Shown one piece after another: positions 1 to 12,224 of a DNA stretch of 64,000 nt; the stretch's first letter is position 1, and every line of letters starts with the position of its first letter. This DNA comes from Lactifluus volemus. Lineage: Eukaryota > Basidiomycota > Agaricomycetes > Russulales > Russulaceae. The DNA is taken from contig WTXI01000005.1 in assembly GCA_022376515.1 (NCBI GenBank), positions 1,302,001 to 1,366,000 on the forward strand, given 5' to 3'. The notes under the pieces are model-generated. The model did not search any database. It was given only the letters and a program-made list of their open reading frames with translations, and was not told the DNA's origin. A program made the position numbers and the translations under genes.

Positions 1-860
1 ATGCGGCTCCGCTTTGCTGACAAACCCCTATGGTCTTTCAGAGCCCGGGATGTGAGCCCATCGCTTCCCCCCTCTCCCGCTTAGTAGTGCAACATCACTC
101 ACGAAAAATGCAAAAATTAGGACTTTCTGTTCTACCACGAAAAGGACACAGCACCGAAATCGTTGATGGTAGAGAGGACCAGGGCGATACGGTAGGGGTA
201 GTTTGACTATGTCCACGAGTCGAGTCTCTAACACGAGATGGGGGACGATTCGTACAGTTATCAGGAGGACCCTGTTGGCGCATCTGCGATGCGACCGAGG
301 CGCCGGGGCGAACATATGATCAAGCAGACCTATTCCGTCTACATACAAACATCGGATGGTCTCAAGAAGTGGCACCTTAGTTCGTCCTGTTTCACGCTCA
401 TGGCGGCAACCGAATCTGACGACTCTCAGACGCCTATTGGACCCAAGAAACTCTTGATCGTCTCCTGACTGTAGATGACATTCCCGAGTTGCGTTCTCTT
501 GAAGTGCCTTCTGGCACTTATCTCTGCGCCCGTACCAACAGGATGCGGGAGACCGTCTCGCGATCGGCAAGGGGCGCGTTTTCCGAGGGCTCCGCCGCCC
601 CTCCATCACCTACTGCGTCCCCCATGTTCACATCATATCTATTTCAACGCCGTCCCGACGAACGGCACACATCGTCTCCCCTTTCTCCGTCATCCCCAGA
701 CATAAGCTATGCTACGACTGTGAAGATGTCACCTCGCATGTACCGTTACGACCATGGGCTTTCGTTGGCGCCTCTTGCGCTACTCGAGGAGTGTCGACGA
801 TTGCGACGCGATCCTGCGGACGAGGTGATCCTTAGGTCCTTTGATATCCAGCGTGCTTGA
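1..860 (+). CDS. WOPR (Gti1/Pac2) family transcriptional regulator, 5' end outside the window
   Basis: Fungal-specific DNA-binding regulator of the Gti1/Pac2/Wor1/Ryp1 family, which controls morphology and development in other fungi. Exons read as 1-51, 121-168, 238-379 and 430-860. Introns 52-120, 169-237 and 380-429 are all GT-AG, and the frame is open to the stop at 858-860 (223 residues visible). The first exons give the end of the first WOPR box (RARD|DFLFYHEK). Exon 3 gives the second box (IKQTYSVYIQTSDG, KKWHL), and the last exon continues with AYWTQETLDRLLTVDDIPEL, a hallmark of the family. The C-terminus is Ser/Pro-rich. The start codon and first part of box 1 lie upstream of the window. 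No frame damage is seen. Seen: motifs and splice sites. Inferred: the exact 5' exon. Confidence 0.85.
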
Positions 861-3800
861 ACCATCTGTAATGTCCGCTTCACGCTTTTATACGGGTATG
901 ACCATCAGTTGATATACTTATTCTCACGTCACTTATGAACCACTCGCTCACAGCCATCTTTCTTGCTATATTGTATTGTTGTGTCGTTGGTCTGGCACCA
1001 TGTCTAACTATTCTACCAGTGCTCTACAACTGGTCTGGTTCCGAAGTCCCTTTGCCTCATTTCGCATTCGCTGTTTTACCTCCTTCAAGTCGCAACGCCT
1101 TTTTACCTCATTTTATCTCTTGCTGTATACACCTCGCAGATCTTTTTACTCTCTTACAATCTCACGATCGTCTTTTTGTATCATAACCCCATTCCCAAAT
1201 CGTCTGAACAGCCTTTGCGCCCATGTCCTAGGCAACTCTAGCTATGGAATGACGTCGACGCTCAACGCCGAGAGCATATCAGGAAACTGAACACGGGAGC
1301 GAAGCCGGTCAGAAGAAGACAAAGGAAGATGAACCAGTCAGCTCTAGACTGTTCTTCGGAGCCCACCGCTATCCCCCTCCCCTTCCGAGCCGCTGCCACT
1401 TTTTCCTCCCCTCAACCACACCCCGGAAACACTTACCGAATCTGAGCTTTTATTTTATTTTATTGAGCGCAAGGCAAAGACGGGACTAAATGGCTTTTTC
1501 TAGAAACGGTATGTAGGAAGGACCGGTGGGTGGTGTGTTTTGTTGTGTGTTTCGAGAATTCCGTCCGCATGGTAGATGTATGGTGGCTGGCTGGCTTCCC
1601 TGCCCCAAGTGACGCATGGAACCAAAAAAATAACAAAAAAAAATCGGAAACGCGGTCTAGATAAGCCTTTTGGGCGCAAGCAAGTAAGTTTAAGGACGGA
1701 CGCGTGCATGGCGTTTCTGTGCAGGCTGGGTCGCAGGGGGAATTTAGTAGGGAGGGGCCAACAAACTCTTAAGGTTTGATCTTTCTTTGTTGTATATTTT
1801 TCCCTTTTCTTCAAAATGGCGTTGCGACGACTCGTCCTGATATGGCTTCTTGAACCGTCCGCCAGCCCAACCCGCTCTCGACTCGGAAGTCCGGTTCGTT
1901 TTCTTTTTCTTTCAAAAAAAACAAAGAGAAAGTGTTTCCCACCCTTGGTCCGATTGAACTGACCGGTGACCCGATCGAAATTGACCGGATCACTATTATT
2001 TATGGAGAAGGGGGGTGGCGGGCTTCAGGTCCTCTCACTCCCCACAAAGGGCAAACTCGCTCTCTCCCACCCCCCAACTCACCCCCCCTCTCCGTCCCTG
2101 AATAAGTCCATTTTACATAAACCCCCCCCCCCCCTTCCCCAAAGAAGGGAATTGAACAAAGCAGCCACTCTAATTTTATATATTTCATTCAAATTCAATT
2201 CATTTCAAAAGCGAGTGGTACAGCAAACAAAAAAAAAAAAGCTGAGTTTTTTTTCCGCGAAACGTCGGAGACAAAAAATGCAATTAAGAGAAACAAACGC
2301 GTTGACGACCAGCGGCCCCAGAATTGATGCTCAGCGACCTCCGGCGTCGAATACCGAACGTGAAAATGCTTCGGATGCATTCAAAGAGTCGTCGGGGCGG
2401 AGGTACTGTACTGGCAGTGCCAAGGCCGCCGCGAAAGTTAGCCCCGCCCCTGTATATGTCATTTGTACTAATAACTTTATGTTATCCTCCTCTTTTATCA
2501 AATATCAAATGGCTAAACTTGTTTCTCGTTTGTCGTTCTTTTTTTGCTCGGCGTCGTGAGTGTCATATTCATATTCTTAGGTTTAGGTGGACTGGTCACT
2601 TTTTTTATTATTAAGTTTTTACGTGTGTTTTTTTTTTAACGCAAATAAAGGGAAAAAAAAGGATCATATGATCCCGCACCCCGCTAAAAATCAAAATCAG
2701 GTCTAATGTCAAAAAGTCACTTCTCTTGTTATGTGTGTGTATATCTGTGTACGTATATGTATATGTGGGTAAGTGTGCACCCCATCCAGGGGAACGGGTA
2801 GAAGGAGGGCGCAAACCCTGAACCGTTCAGTTGACAGATGAATTCTCTTCTTAGCTTAACTGGTCTCCGGCGTCGAGTTATTATGCCGTCAATCAAATTG
2901 TGGGGGGGCGCAAGTCTACGTGCCGCATGAATTACCAAAAAATAATCAAAAAGGTGGTGGTGGTGGTGGACCTGTCCATTGAACGGGCGGTGCTTCCATC
3001 AGTCCTAGAAGAGAGCGGAAGAGGGGGGGGGACGACGTTTTTTATTTATTTAGTGCTGTACTGCAGTCAGCAGTTTACAAGCAGCAACGCCTACAGCAAG
3101 CAAACTAAAACGGAAGCCCAGCAAAAGACTTCCTTTTTCTCACACACGCACGCGCGCAACAACACAAAGGAAATGACTATTATTATTATTATTATCATTA
3201 TTCGTTTTCCGCGGGATTCTGGAAGGCTCTGTAGTAAACAGTCTGACGAGGTTGGTCAGTACGGACATCAAAAAAATAATTCTGGACTGAAGGTCCAGAA
3301 GAAATGACAGGCGAGGAGGTGAAGTTCTGTGAAACAGTGTGACGGAGTAATAATGTGCGCGCGGTCGTAGGGGCCTAGAAGATGGGTGGTGGGTGCCTCC
3401 CTCTCTCCTCCTCTCAGCCGATCTGTATCTTGAACGGGCAACGCCACCAAAAGTTCGAAGAAAAACGGGCATGGCAAATATTTTACCTCGGAATCTGTGC
3501 GCGAGTTGACGTCGTCGTCATCGAGAGAGAAAGACGCTCGCGCAAGGGCTGATTACGCCGTCGTATCGCTGTTGTCCCACTTCCGAGAAAGGGGGGGGGG
3601 CAAGGGTACTACTACAGTGACACAAAAATGATGGATAAGAACTTGATGTGTTGCTGTCATGTTACCGGCCGTGAGTTTCATGTTCCAACATGTATGGTGG
3701 GTAATGGGGCAACGTACACGAGTGCAAAAAGACTCCCCCAAAACGTGGAGGAACGTAAAGAAAGGAAGGGTGTAGAGAGTCCCAAAAGATTGCGTGTCGT

Positions 3801-5101
3801 GCTCCCAAAAAAAAAATTGAATGGTTTGGCTCGAGATCAATCATTCTTCACAGGGCTAACCCTGCGCCGGCTACAGCAGCAGTAGCAGCAGTACCCCCTC
3901 CCCCGCGGTCTCGGCGTTTCCTTAAAAGTTAACGGTCACATCTGACATTTGTGTGTTCAAAGTCCCAAGAAGGGGGGGGGGGAGCAAGGATCGACGAGAA
4001 CCGGTCCGCAAGCCACAACCGAGACAAAAAATTGGTGGAAAGAGAGAGATAGTCCCTGAAGGAAAAAGCCACCTGATCCTAGGGGGGTTTGCACGAGGTA
4101 TGTGGCGACGGGTTGACGGGGCCCAGAAGCCGTTGTTCCCCCCCTCTTTTCGGGTGTCGGATTAAGCAAGGAAGCGCGGGTTAAGCCGACGGTCCGACGG
4201 GAGTTGTAAATTGTCTCAATTGTTCATTTCTCCCCCCTCTTGACGCTCGCTGAGGCGAACAAAGATAGCGGTGTGTGGAGGAAAGAGGCAGGTGGAACCC
4301 GCCTGTCAGCACATCGTCCGGAGGAGGGGGGGGAAGGGGAGATCGCGTCCTGTGTTCTTCTTCCTCATCACTAGCTTCTTCGACGACGAACGAACGGGAC
4401 AACGATCAAAATTCTTAATGAAAAAAAATCTTCGTGATCCTCCCCAAATGGGCCGCTCGTCGGAGGGCCTCGGTTTATTGAAAGAAGCAAGTCGGGTGTG
4501 AGAGAGCAGGTGTGTTACTACCCGGTGGGTGGGAACCCCGTTGAATGTGCAGTCTAAGTGTGGAGACAGAGTGATCAGGACTGCTATTTTCGGGTGAATG
4601 AGCGAGAAATGTAACAGATCGACGTGTGCGATATATCGTGGTTATCAATCATGTAACGTACAACGAGGCTGACGGGCGGTCGCAGTTAAGTTTTCAGGGT
4701 GCGAGGTACAGTGACTTACTATAGCATAACCCATGACGATCTATCCGACGAGATACGACGAGACGGAGGAATCCTGCCTCGCCTCGTAAACACGCCTGGC
4801 CGCGAGGCATCCTCAAAACTCTTGACAGTTTCCGGAAGCCTCGCACCCGTTACTCTTCTGCTCATGTCCGACCGATCATCCCCCCCGTAACCACCTTCTC
4901 TCTCGTCCATTACGCAGCTCGGGTATCGAGGCCTCCTCCCCTGGCCCAGCACCGTGACCCACGTTTGGTTTCGCACCATTATGAACACATTATCCGAGCT
5001 CGACGGGGATTCGCACAGCAGGGACAAGGGGGAGGTTGACTGGCAGCGTGTGGACCTGATCAGGGGCATATATATCTATGTTTGGGAATGCTCGCACGGG
5101 A
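861..5101. other. Gene-poor stretch rich in homopolymer runs
   Basis: No protein of a recognisable family was found here on either strand. The open frames are short and of low complexity. The DNA holds many poly-A/T tracts, C runs (for example around 2121-2134), G runs (around 3026, 3592, 3971 and 4326) and a TTA-type repeat near 3178-3200. It lies between the 3' end of the WOPR gene and the 3' end of the LysM gene, so it contains two 3' flanks and no obvious promoter of a known gene. A small or fast-evolving gene, or a noncoding RNA, cannot be excluded. Confidence 0.5.
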
Positions 5102-6415
5102 CTACCGTGTTCGTGGATGATCACTTGGGGAACGCCGAGTACCGTTGTGTGAATCATTGCGAGTCGCCCCTTTGTTGAACGGACTACGCGTCATATATTC
5201 GGGAAGTTGCATCGCGACCGCCGGCTGCATTTGCGTAGTATGTATGGAGCTCGACGATAACGCAATCTGTTCCACCGCGACATTCCGTTCGTATGGCCCC
5301 TGGCGACCGTCGGCTTCTCGCGAGTCGGCTAGCCACCCACGCGGGGGTCGGTTCCTTTCCGGCTTTGCAGTGATCGAGGCGAAAGGATCGGGTCGCGGTT
5401 TGGGGATGGCAGGGACTGCGGTTAGTTCATGTTCGTCATCACTGGCTGTGCCAGCTGTCGAATTCGATACGCTATCTATTGATAGACGCGATATAATCTC
5501 GTCGCGGGTAGACGCATTTATAGGCAGGACGAGAAAAGGGAAGAGAGCGCATTCGTGCGAGTCGCAGTGGGTACTCTGGAAGGTGTGGAGGTGGTGCTGG
5601 CAGGTGAGGTGAGTGGGAACGAGACTCGGAGGGGGGAGTAGACAATATGGTGTCAGAGCGCGCCCCTGACGATGGTGGAGGAAAAAACGAGAGGCTGGTG
5701 GAGGGTACTCTTGAATGACGGGCGAGGGGTCTAAGCTGCTTGCTGTGTCAGGGCCAGAAGCAGGGGCAGACGCGGTATCTTCCTCGTTGTCAGTTTCCCG
5801 TGCCAATAACGAAGCGACAGTCTCGAGGTTCGCATGACGTGCCTTGTCCAGGGGGACGTATAGGACCTGTCGAAGGTGGATCGAGTCGGACGCCCAGAGT
5901 TGATTGGCACGGCGCAGTTCAGTGACGGAGATACCGTATTTCAGGGCCACGCCGGCGAGAGTGTCGTTTAGCAAGACCTGTAAACGCAAACGCAAATGCA
6001 AAAAAAAAAATTTGCGTATGGATGATGATGAGGAGGAGGAAAGAAAAGAGCAAAAAATATGAGAAAAAGTGCAACGGTTGCCATACCTTGTGAACGAAAA
6101 CGGCTCTGCGAGACGACTCCACTTTTCCCAGTGGTGGAGGGTCAGGTCTAGCGAGGACAGGAGAACTCGATGAAAGGACGCGGGACAATCGCGGTCGGGT
6201 GCTGCCCGTATCATAACGCGCTGTCCCTATCGTGGTGCTGGTCCGGCGTAATGGGTGTAGGTCCGAGTCGCTCGCGTGTGGTGATATCGAACGGTCCAGA
6301 GACCCACAAGTACCATCATCCGAGCCTCGTCTCCGTAGTGCCGTGGGTCGGGGAGTACATAAATCAAGTGCGGAAGTAAATGAGTTGTCAGGGGAATCGC
6401 TGTCCGATTGGGCAT
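5102..6415 (-). CDS. LysM domain protein, probably intracellular
   Basis: LysM modules bind N-acetylglucosamine polymers. In eukaryotic proteins of this layout the module sits in a cytosolic protein of unknown role. The LysM spans about residues 106-153, with the motif DTLAGVALKYGISVTELRRA and then QLWASDSIHLRQVLYVP. One intron, 5978-6086, splits it just before this motif. No signal peptide is visible; the N-terminus is Ser/Pro/Arg-rich. I chose the ATG at 6415 because the frame downstream is conserved-looking, but one base is missing in the GGG run at 6410-6412. Three more one-base deficits are needed downstream, near 5711, 5615-5617 and 5527. With them the protein gains a typical PSTSLSFFPPPS stretch and continues into ASTRDEIISRLS and a long C-terminal tail. 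Either the sequence has homopolymer errors or this is a recent pseudogene; I favour errors. Confidence 0.75.
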
Positions 6416-6680
6416 GATACTGTAATTTATGAGATTGAGAGAGTTGAAACCGCGTCTAGATGGCATTACGAAAGTGAAAAAAATTATAGGAGGGGAGTGA
6501 GCATTGTCAAGAGTGCAAAGAACGATGGCGACGGCGACTGCCACTGATGATGCTTGACGCGAACAATGAATGACCTGATCCAATCCATAAAAATATAATT
6601 TCATATGTTTCCTCCTACTAGTACCGCTTTCTCTTAGCTCGCTCGTAAGGAGATTATAACAAAAAAAAAAGGTCATCATA

Positions 6681-7731
6681 TTAGTTTCCAACAGTGTCCG
6701 TCGCCTCTCTCGGCCTCTTCACTCCTGCTGCAGTTGCTGGCGCCGACTGCTGCTGTGCGGCACCGACACCTGTGACGCCAACGACGAGGCCTTTGAGCCA
6801 ACCATTCTCCCTCCTAAGACCTTCGCATTCACGCTCGAGCTCATTGACACGCATCTCGAGCTCCTTTGATTTCTTCTCCAACGCGGCCTCTCGCTCCTTT
6901 TTCTTCAGCCGGAATCGGGCCGAAGCGGCCGTATTACGTCGGCGCTTATCTTCTGCGGCCGTCAGTGGGGTACTCATCGTCCCCGATTGAGAGTCCGTGG
7001 GAGAGGGAGAGCCACTGTCGGTCGATAGATCACCCGTACCCTTCGACACAGACGATCGGCGGACGCGAGCACGCTTGGCGCCTTTCGACTGAGTATTCGA
7101 TTCTACGACGGTAGGCACGGGTGGAGGGGTTGTGCTGTTTGTTGATACATAGATAAAATTTGAGCGAGAGACGGAGTGGCGGAAGTCGATGGTACAACGG
7201 GAACCGCAAAAGGATCGATACCAAAAGTGGCTAAAATATTGCCAATGTCGAATGCATTCAGAGGACGTGAGGCCGTACGGGGCTCCTCGGCGGTAGTGGA
7301 ATAGGGTCGCCCATTACCACATTGACATGATTGTCGGCCTGCGCAGGCTGCCATCCTCTGGGTCGTCCTCTTCATCGTCTTCCACCGAATGGATGTTTCT
7401 TCAGATTCTCCACCTGACTTTTTGTCGCTAGCACGAACAAGAGGTTCGTCCGACTCAAAGGCAAGATTGGACCATAATCAAGTTGGGCACTGAGCTCGGG
7501 AAATTGAGAAAGACTGAGAAGGTCTTGTGAGTCAGCAAGGTATGACTCGGGAGGCTGTGGGGTTTGGACAAGGTTGAGACCTTGAAGTTTGTAGGGCTCA
7601 TGATGTTGCAATGATATGAAAGTATGGCCTAATAGGCCTGGACTAGTCTGGGGAGGATAAAGGGAGGAGGGTGCTCGCTCGACGATTTGAGATAAGATGA
7701 TGACACCACAAGAAAAACTTGACTTACTCAT
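6681..7731 (-). CDS. bZIP transcription factor of the Cys-3/MetR type
   Basis: The C-terminal 145 codons (7118-6681) hold a basic region (KRRRNTAASARFRLKKKERE) followed by a leucine zipper (LEMRVNELERECEGLRRENG, then WLKGLV). This matches the Neurospora cys-3/MetR group that activates sulfur-assimilation genes. Upstream, acidic and Pro-rich coding sequence continues to an ATG at 7731 but jumps frame about five times: near 7469-7470, 7385-7386, 7351-7352, 7273-7274 and 7126-7129. Each jump is repaired by one extra base in a C or G run, after which the reading is continuous (for example QTAQPPPPVPTVVE across 7126-7129). A strong GTAAGT donor right after the ATG at 7731 leaves the true 5' exon uncertain. 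Domain identity is certain; target pathway is inferred from the family. Confidence 0.8.
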
Positions 7732-7805
7732 CTATCACATGATGACAAATCAACAATAAGATTATATAAACACAAATTCTACACTCAACGGTAACAACAC
7801 CACCC

Positions 7806-8879
7806 ATGGCTTCAACGACAGAGGCAGTACAGGTACCATTTTTTAAGAAAAGAGAGCCAGACCTATCACTACGCGGCAGCGTTCGCCTGTGACAGATCCA
7901 GATCCAGTACCGTCTGCTTCGTCGTCCAAATCACAAGTCGTCCTCCCGTCCCGTAAAGCCGTAGGCAACTTGCTCAGCGCCGGAACCAAACGAACGTCTT
8001 CCCAACGCCATGCTAATGAGGGGGAGACTTGGTGAGGATGATGCTGGCGAGAGCACGCGAGATGGGCCTGGGATTAATTGGACCTCCACCGGCGGACACG
8101 TCAACAAGGCGCTCGAGATTCTGGCGGGCGACGAGGCTGAGGAGTTGTTGATGGCGAAACGCGTCAGGAGAGATGAGGTCGAAGAGGGAGATGTACTCCC
8201 TGATGATGGCCTGTACCACGGACAAAAGTCTTACAAGTCACTCATTAAAAAGAGCCAGGAAGTGCCGAAATCGATGCGGACAGGACCCGTGCGGAGCAAT
8301 AACAGTACGATTCGGACCGTCACCATCGTGGATTATCAACCAGACGTGTGTAAGGACTACAAAGGTACGCTTCACTTCGCTTTTTTTTTTACGGAGAAAA
8401 CGCATTTCTGATTATGTGTGTCCTCGATCAGAAACCGGTTTCTGCGGCTTTGGAGATACGTGTAAATTCTTGCACGACAGAGGAACATGTACGTCCTTGG
8501 GGGGTTGCTTATTATGAATTACTGATGCTTAACCACGACGATAGACCTCGCCGGTTGGCAATTGGATAAACTGGCTGCCAACCCTCAGAAGGAAAGTGGA
8601 GAAGGATCAGACTCGAATTCGGACGACGACGATGACGTTCCATTCGCTTGTCTCATTGGACGCCATCCGTTTACAGACCCGATCGTCACTCGATGTGGAC
8701 ACTACTTTTGCTCATCTTGTGCGATCAAGCGATTCGCAAAAACGCCGAAATGCGCGGCCTGCGGAGCGCCCACGGGAGGGATCTTCAATCGAGCCGATAA
8801 GGTGATATCAAAGTTGAAGAAGATGGAGGCAGAGAGGAGGAGGAACATTCAAGAACATTGGAGACAACGTGAAGATTGA
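7806..8879 (+). CDS. CWC24: Spliceosome-associated CCCH/RING protein Cwc24 (RNF113 family)
   Basis: Cwc24 binds the activated spliceosome at the 5' splice site and also carries a RING. Exons: 7806-8364, 8432-8488 and 8545-8879, with GT-AG introns between. The order is an N-terminal FFKKR-type motif, the conserved WTSTGGHVNKAL block, then VDYQPDVCKDYK|ETGFCGFG and DTCKFLHDRGT (CCCH finger). It ends with AGWQLDKLAANPQ and a C-terminal RING ending KCAACGAP. Exon 1 needs one extra base at two places, near 7862-7863 (CC) and 8031-8032 (GG), to read through. The RING is odd: where the family has the second zinc ligand (Cys in CxxC) this copy reads CLIG, Gly at 8658-8660. Its start lies 74 bp from the divergent bZIP start. 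Confidence 0.9.
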
Positions 8880-11428
8880 AGGGCTCAATCAAAGCGATTC
8901 CGGACATAGTGATTCGGATAGGGAGGATTGACCATGTATTTAGAGGGGAACGCGTTGTATTCGACATGCTAATTTATCTGCGCAGATACTCGTTTCGAGA
9001 GAGAATCACTTTAGCTGACGGTTGATCCGAGATACTCGACACCACCCTTCAAAGCTGCATGTTTGCCGTATCGACTACGATCGATTCCGACCGACGTCAT
9101 CGCGTCCAAGTGCAAATTGAGCCGGTCACAAACTAAATATTCATACACTTCTATTCAGACACAACTCGATTTTTTTTTTTTCTTTCTTGCTCGTCCAGAA
9201 CTTTCCCCACAATCTCCCACTTTACGACCCGAGTTCTATTGCGCCACTAGACGTGGGAGCCCGAGGGGGGATGAAATATAAAGAATAGCTCCCCAACAAT
9301 TCTCTCTTCTCGGTACTATATCAACGTCATTGAGATTATAAGAGCTTTTACACGTCAGACCCGGAAACAGGCTACGCGACGGGTTCATGGCGAGAGCGGC
9401 GAACGGCGGAGTGCAACGGCCACTCCTACGTAGCAATAGAGCAGGGGGGGAGGAAATGAAAGGGGGGGGGACGATCGACGACGAGTCAACTGCCAGTGCT
9501 GGGCGAACATCATCATGCATCATTGTTGGCGTTCCGACACTTTGTATTACGACCTCTTTTTTTTAGGCCAAAGTTCCGATAGTTCCGAATCTGTCAAAAT
9601 AGTTCTTAGAGGGTTAAAAGACCGAAAAGACCCGCTCCCTCCCAATGGATTGATGATGCTGATGGGAGAAAAAAAAAAAGAATCAACGTCGCGAGTCGCC
9701 GGGTTTTGCGTGATGATGACAGGAGGGATGGATGACAAGTGGCAGGATCGTCCCCACGATGCGTGAACCTAGGGATCGCAGCCCGAGGCAACCAATCTTG
9801 CCCTTCTTCTTGGTGTTATTGATATTATGAACCCACGCGCGCGCCTTCCCCGTCATCGAAGCTAGGGAGATCCCGAAGAGTGGGAAGAAAGGGGTCGTCG
9901 AACTCCCGTATTACCGCATCGTTGGGAGGGCATCCATCCCTCGGCGAGCATAAAAGGAAATTGACTTGTCATAAAAAGAGGTGAGAGAATGCAGTTGCTT
10001 GCTCGATCGACACGCCGCGAGACATAGATGCGATCCCGCGATGGACTGGCATGGCGGAGATTACTTTTTTTATCGGTGATCCCGTCCTCGTTGGAAAGAT
10101 AAAAATAAAATAAAAATTTGAAATGATCGTGAAAGCCCCGTGGATTATTTCTCGTGTGGCTTGGTCAAAATTCAAAACCAGTGAAATGCCGCCTTTTTCC
10201 GAGCCAAAAAAAAAAAAAACTGGGATAGTAGTAGGGGGTCGTCACCAAACGACAACCCCTGCATCATCCACGCATCATCTGGCCTGCGCACATTGCCGGG
10301 GGGGGGGGGGGGGGGAGACGCCAATCGAAAGAAGTAGGCTGTCTAGAGGCAGAACAACAATCACTTCTTTCTTTGACAATGACAATGGGTGGGAAAAAAA
10401 CTTGAAAAGAGGGCACCTGTAAAGAAAAAAAAAATTTCACAGAAAAACAAACACAGACACATACACCTTGACATCAAAAGATTTTGGGTCCCCCGGAGGG
10501 GGGGGGAGAAAGCACAGAGACGAAGAAATTGACGACGGAGGTGGTCGTGTGCAGAAAAAAAACGATAACTTTTGACAAATTCTCAAGAAATTGAAATCGG
10601 GGTGACGATCGCAAGGGGAAATCGGGCATTTTGCCTTTGCCTTTGCGTTTTCTAAATAATCTACTTCCCTCTCTCTCTCTCTTTCTCTGTTTTCTCTCTC
10701 CCCCGCCTCCGCGCCACTTCCTCCAAAATCTCGATTTGCGCGGAGAAAGAAGCCTTCTTCCTCCCCCTCCCCCCCAAGTGAGAAGCACACACACACAACG
10801 ACGCGCAATAGCGGGGGGAGTTGATGCCAGTGATTCGTAATTTCATGATGATGGTTGTTGATGAATTGAATTGAAATTGAAATTGAATGAATGAATGAAA
10901 AAAAAAAAGAGTCAGCCAAGCCAGTTTTTATTAATCCCTTTCCGATCTTGATCATGATGATGGGAGAGATTCGCAATCATTTCCGATATAGGATCCACAT
11001 CTACCCAAGATGAACTTTTTAATTACTTTGGGACCCGGCGATAAATGGGTTCAAAAGCCGAGATTGGAAAGTCGTAAATGGATATTTGAATCAAAAAGCT
11101 TCCGCCTTGTGCCAGCCCCAGTACCATGCATGTGTTACGACGGCGGTCGACTGTACGTCATCGAGGTGCGATGCTGGCTGAAATACAGGCCTTCAAAAAA
11201 CTATAGGGTTCGATGTCCGACCTGTTCAACTGATGGGAGAGCGATGTATATCATTGGCAGGAGAAACGCTAATATAGGGCAACATATCGTATCGACTGAA
11301 TAGCAAGAAAACGAGAACTATAGATAGCAAGGAGGCGAATGTCCATTTAATATTACAAACAGAGACGTCTATTGAAACAAGGAAAAAAAGAGGCGGATTC
11401 GCCAAACGACACCACCTGGTCTATCCAT
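8880..11428. other. Long 3'/3' intergenic region with simple repeats
   Basis: This lies between the convergent CWC24 and C2H2 genes. It holds long A/T tracts, a G run of about 18 at 10299-10316 and a CT-rich stretch at about 10661-10690. One open frame on the plus strand at 11010-11303 (97 codons, with CMC, RCW and RCPTC cysteine pairs) looks more protein-like than its neighbours, but I do not recognise it and no promoter or splice context supports it. Nothing else is assigned. Confidence 0.45.
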
Positions 11429-12224
11429 TCAAACACCCTTCTGTGCAGATTGAGGCATCTTGTCGCAGGGCCGGTCCAGGTGTCGCTTCAATGAGTCCAC
11501 CCGCGCGTAACTCTTTCGACAGTATTGACATACATGTTCGATCGTCGTATGTTGGCTTTCGTAATGACGCTTGCGATCATGTGGACGGGTAAACGTGGCA
11601 CCACATACTCCACACGCGTGTGGCGAGGAAGAAGAGGATGGTGGCGATGGAGACCCGTAGCCGATGGGTGATGAGGGATTGTTGGCGGGGTTCGAATATT
11701 GAGCGTGTCCGCCTTGAGTCTGCATCGCTGGGCTTGGATAAGGTTTCTGCTGGGTGGCAAAATGGGGATGGGGTTGGGATGGGACAACAGGCTGTCCATG
11801 CTCTATAGGACGATAATTCTGGTAGTGGGGAGGAACGCCAGGGTTGAGTACCACCCCCGGGTGATGGTGATGACCATCCGACGAGTATTGTTGCTGAGGG
11901 ATGAATTGGGAGTTGATAGACGGTCCTGATTGTTGGGCGATGGGGAGGTTAGGTAAAGCGGCAGGATTGCCGGCGGCTGCCAGGGCTAGTTGACCTTGAT
12001 TATGAGTAGAGGGTCAAACGGGTTGATAGGGGGATAGGCATGCCTTGGTGGTGGAGGTGTTCTTGAGGGTACCCATAAGGTTGTGATCTTTGTAGTTGGG
12101 GGGCGTTGTGCATGACCGGGTACTGAGCGGAGTGGTCTACATAACTGGGAGGGTGCGTAGAGGGTGGTGAATTTGGATGACGCTGATACGAGTGGCCACG
12201 GGAGGTATCATGGGGTGACTGCAT
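11429..12224 (-). CDS. Two-finger C2H2 zinc finger transcription factor
   Basis: Likely a nuclear DNA-binding regulator. The ATG at 12224 opens a His/Pro/Gln/Ser-rich, disordered N-terminal part. The C-terminus carries two tandem C2H2-type fingers: CGVCGATFTRPHDRKRHYES followed by QH, and CQYCRKSYARVDSLKRHLDR followed by PC. The second finger ends in His/Cys rather than His/His. The finger part is one continuous frame from about 11990 to the stop at 11429. Two one-base deficits, at the GGGGG run 12029-12033 and near 11998-12004, separate it from the N-terminal frame. They match the homopolymer pattern seen elsewhere in the window. Target genes cannot be told from the sequence. Confidence 0.75.

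Noticed and set aside
28..609. 193-codon open frame on the minus strand
   Set aside because: It is antisense to the exons of the WOPR gene, whose splice sites and motifs are well supported.
1966..2559. 197-codon open frame on the plus strand
   Set aside because: Low-complexity translation of Pro and Lys runs over homopolymers; no domain, splice or conservation signal.
4719..5069. 116-codon open frame on the minus strand downstream of the LysM stop
   Set aside because: No recognisable domain; probably the 3' untranslated region of the LysM gene.
10437..10976. 179-codon open frame on the minus strand
   Set aside because: Built from CT/GA repeats and poly-Phe tracts; not protein-like.
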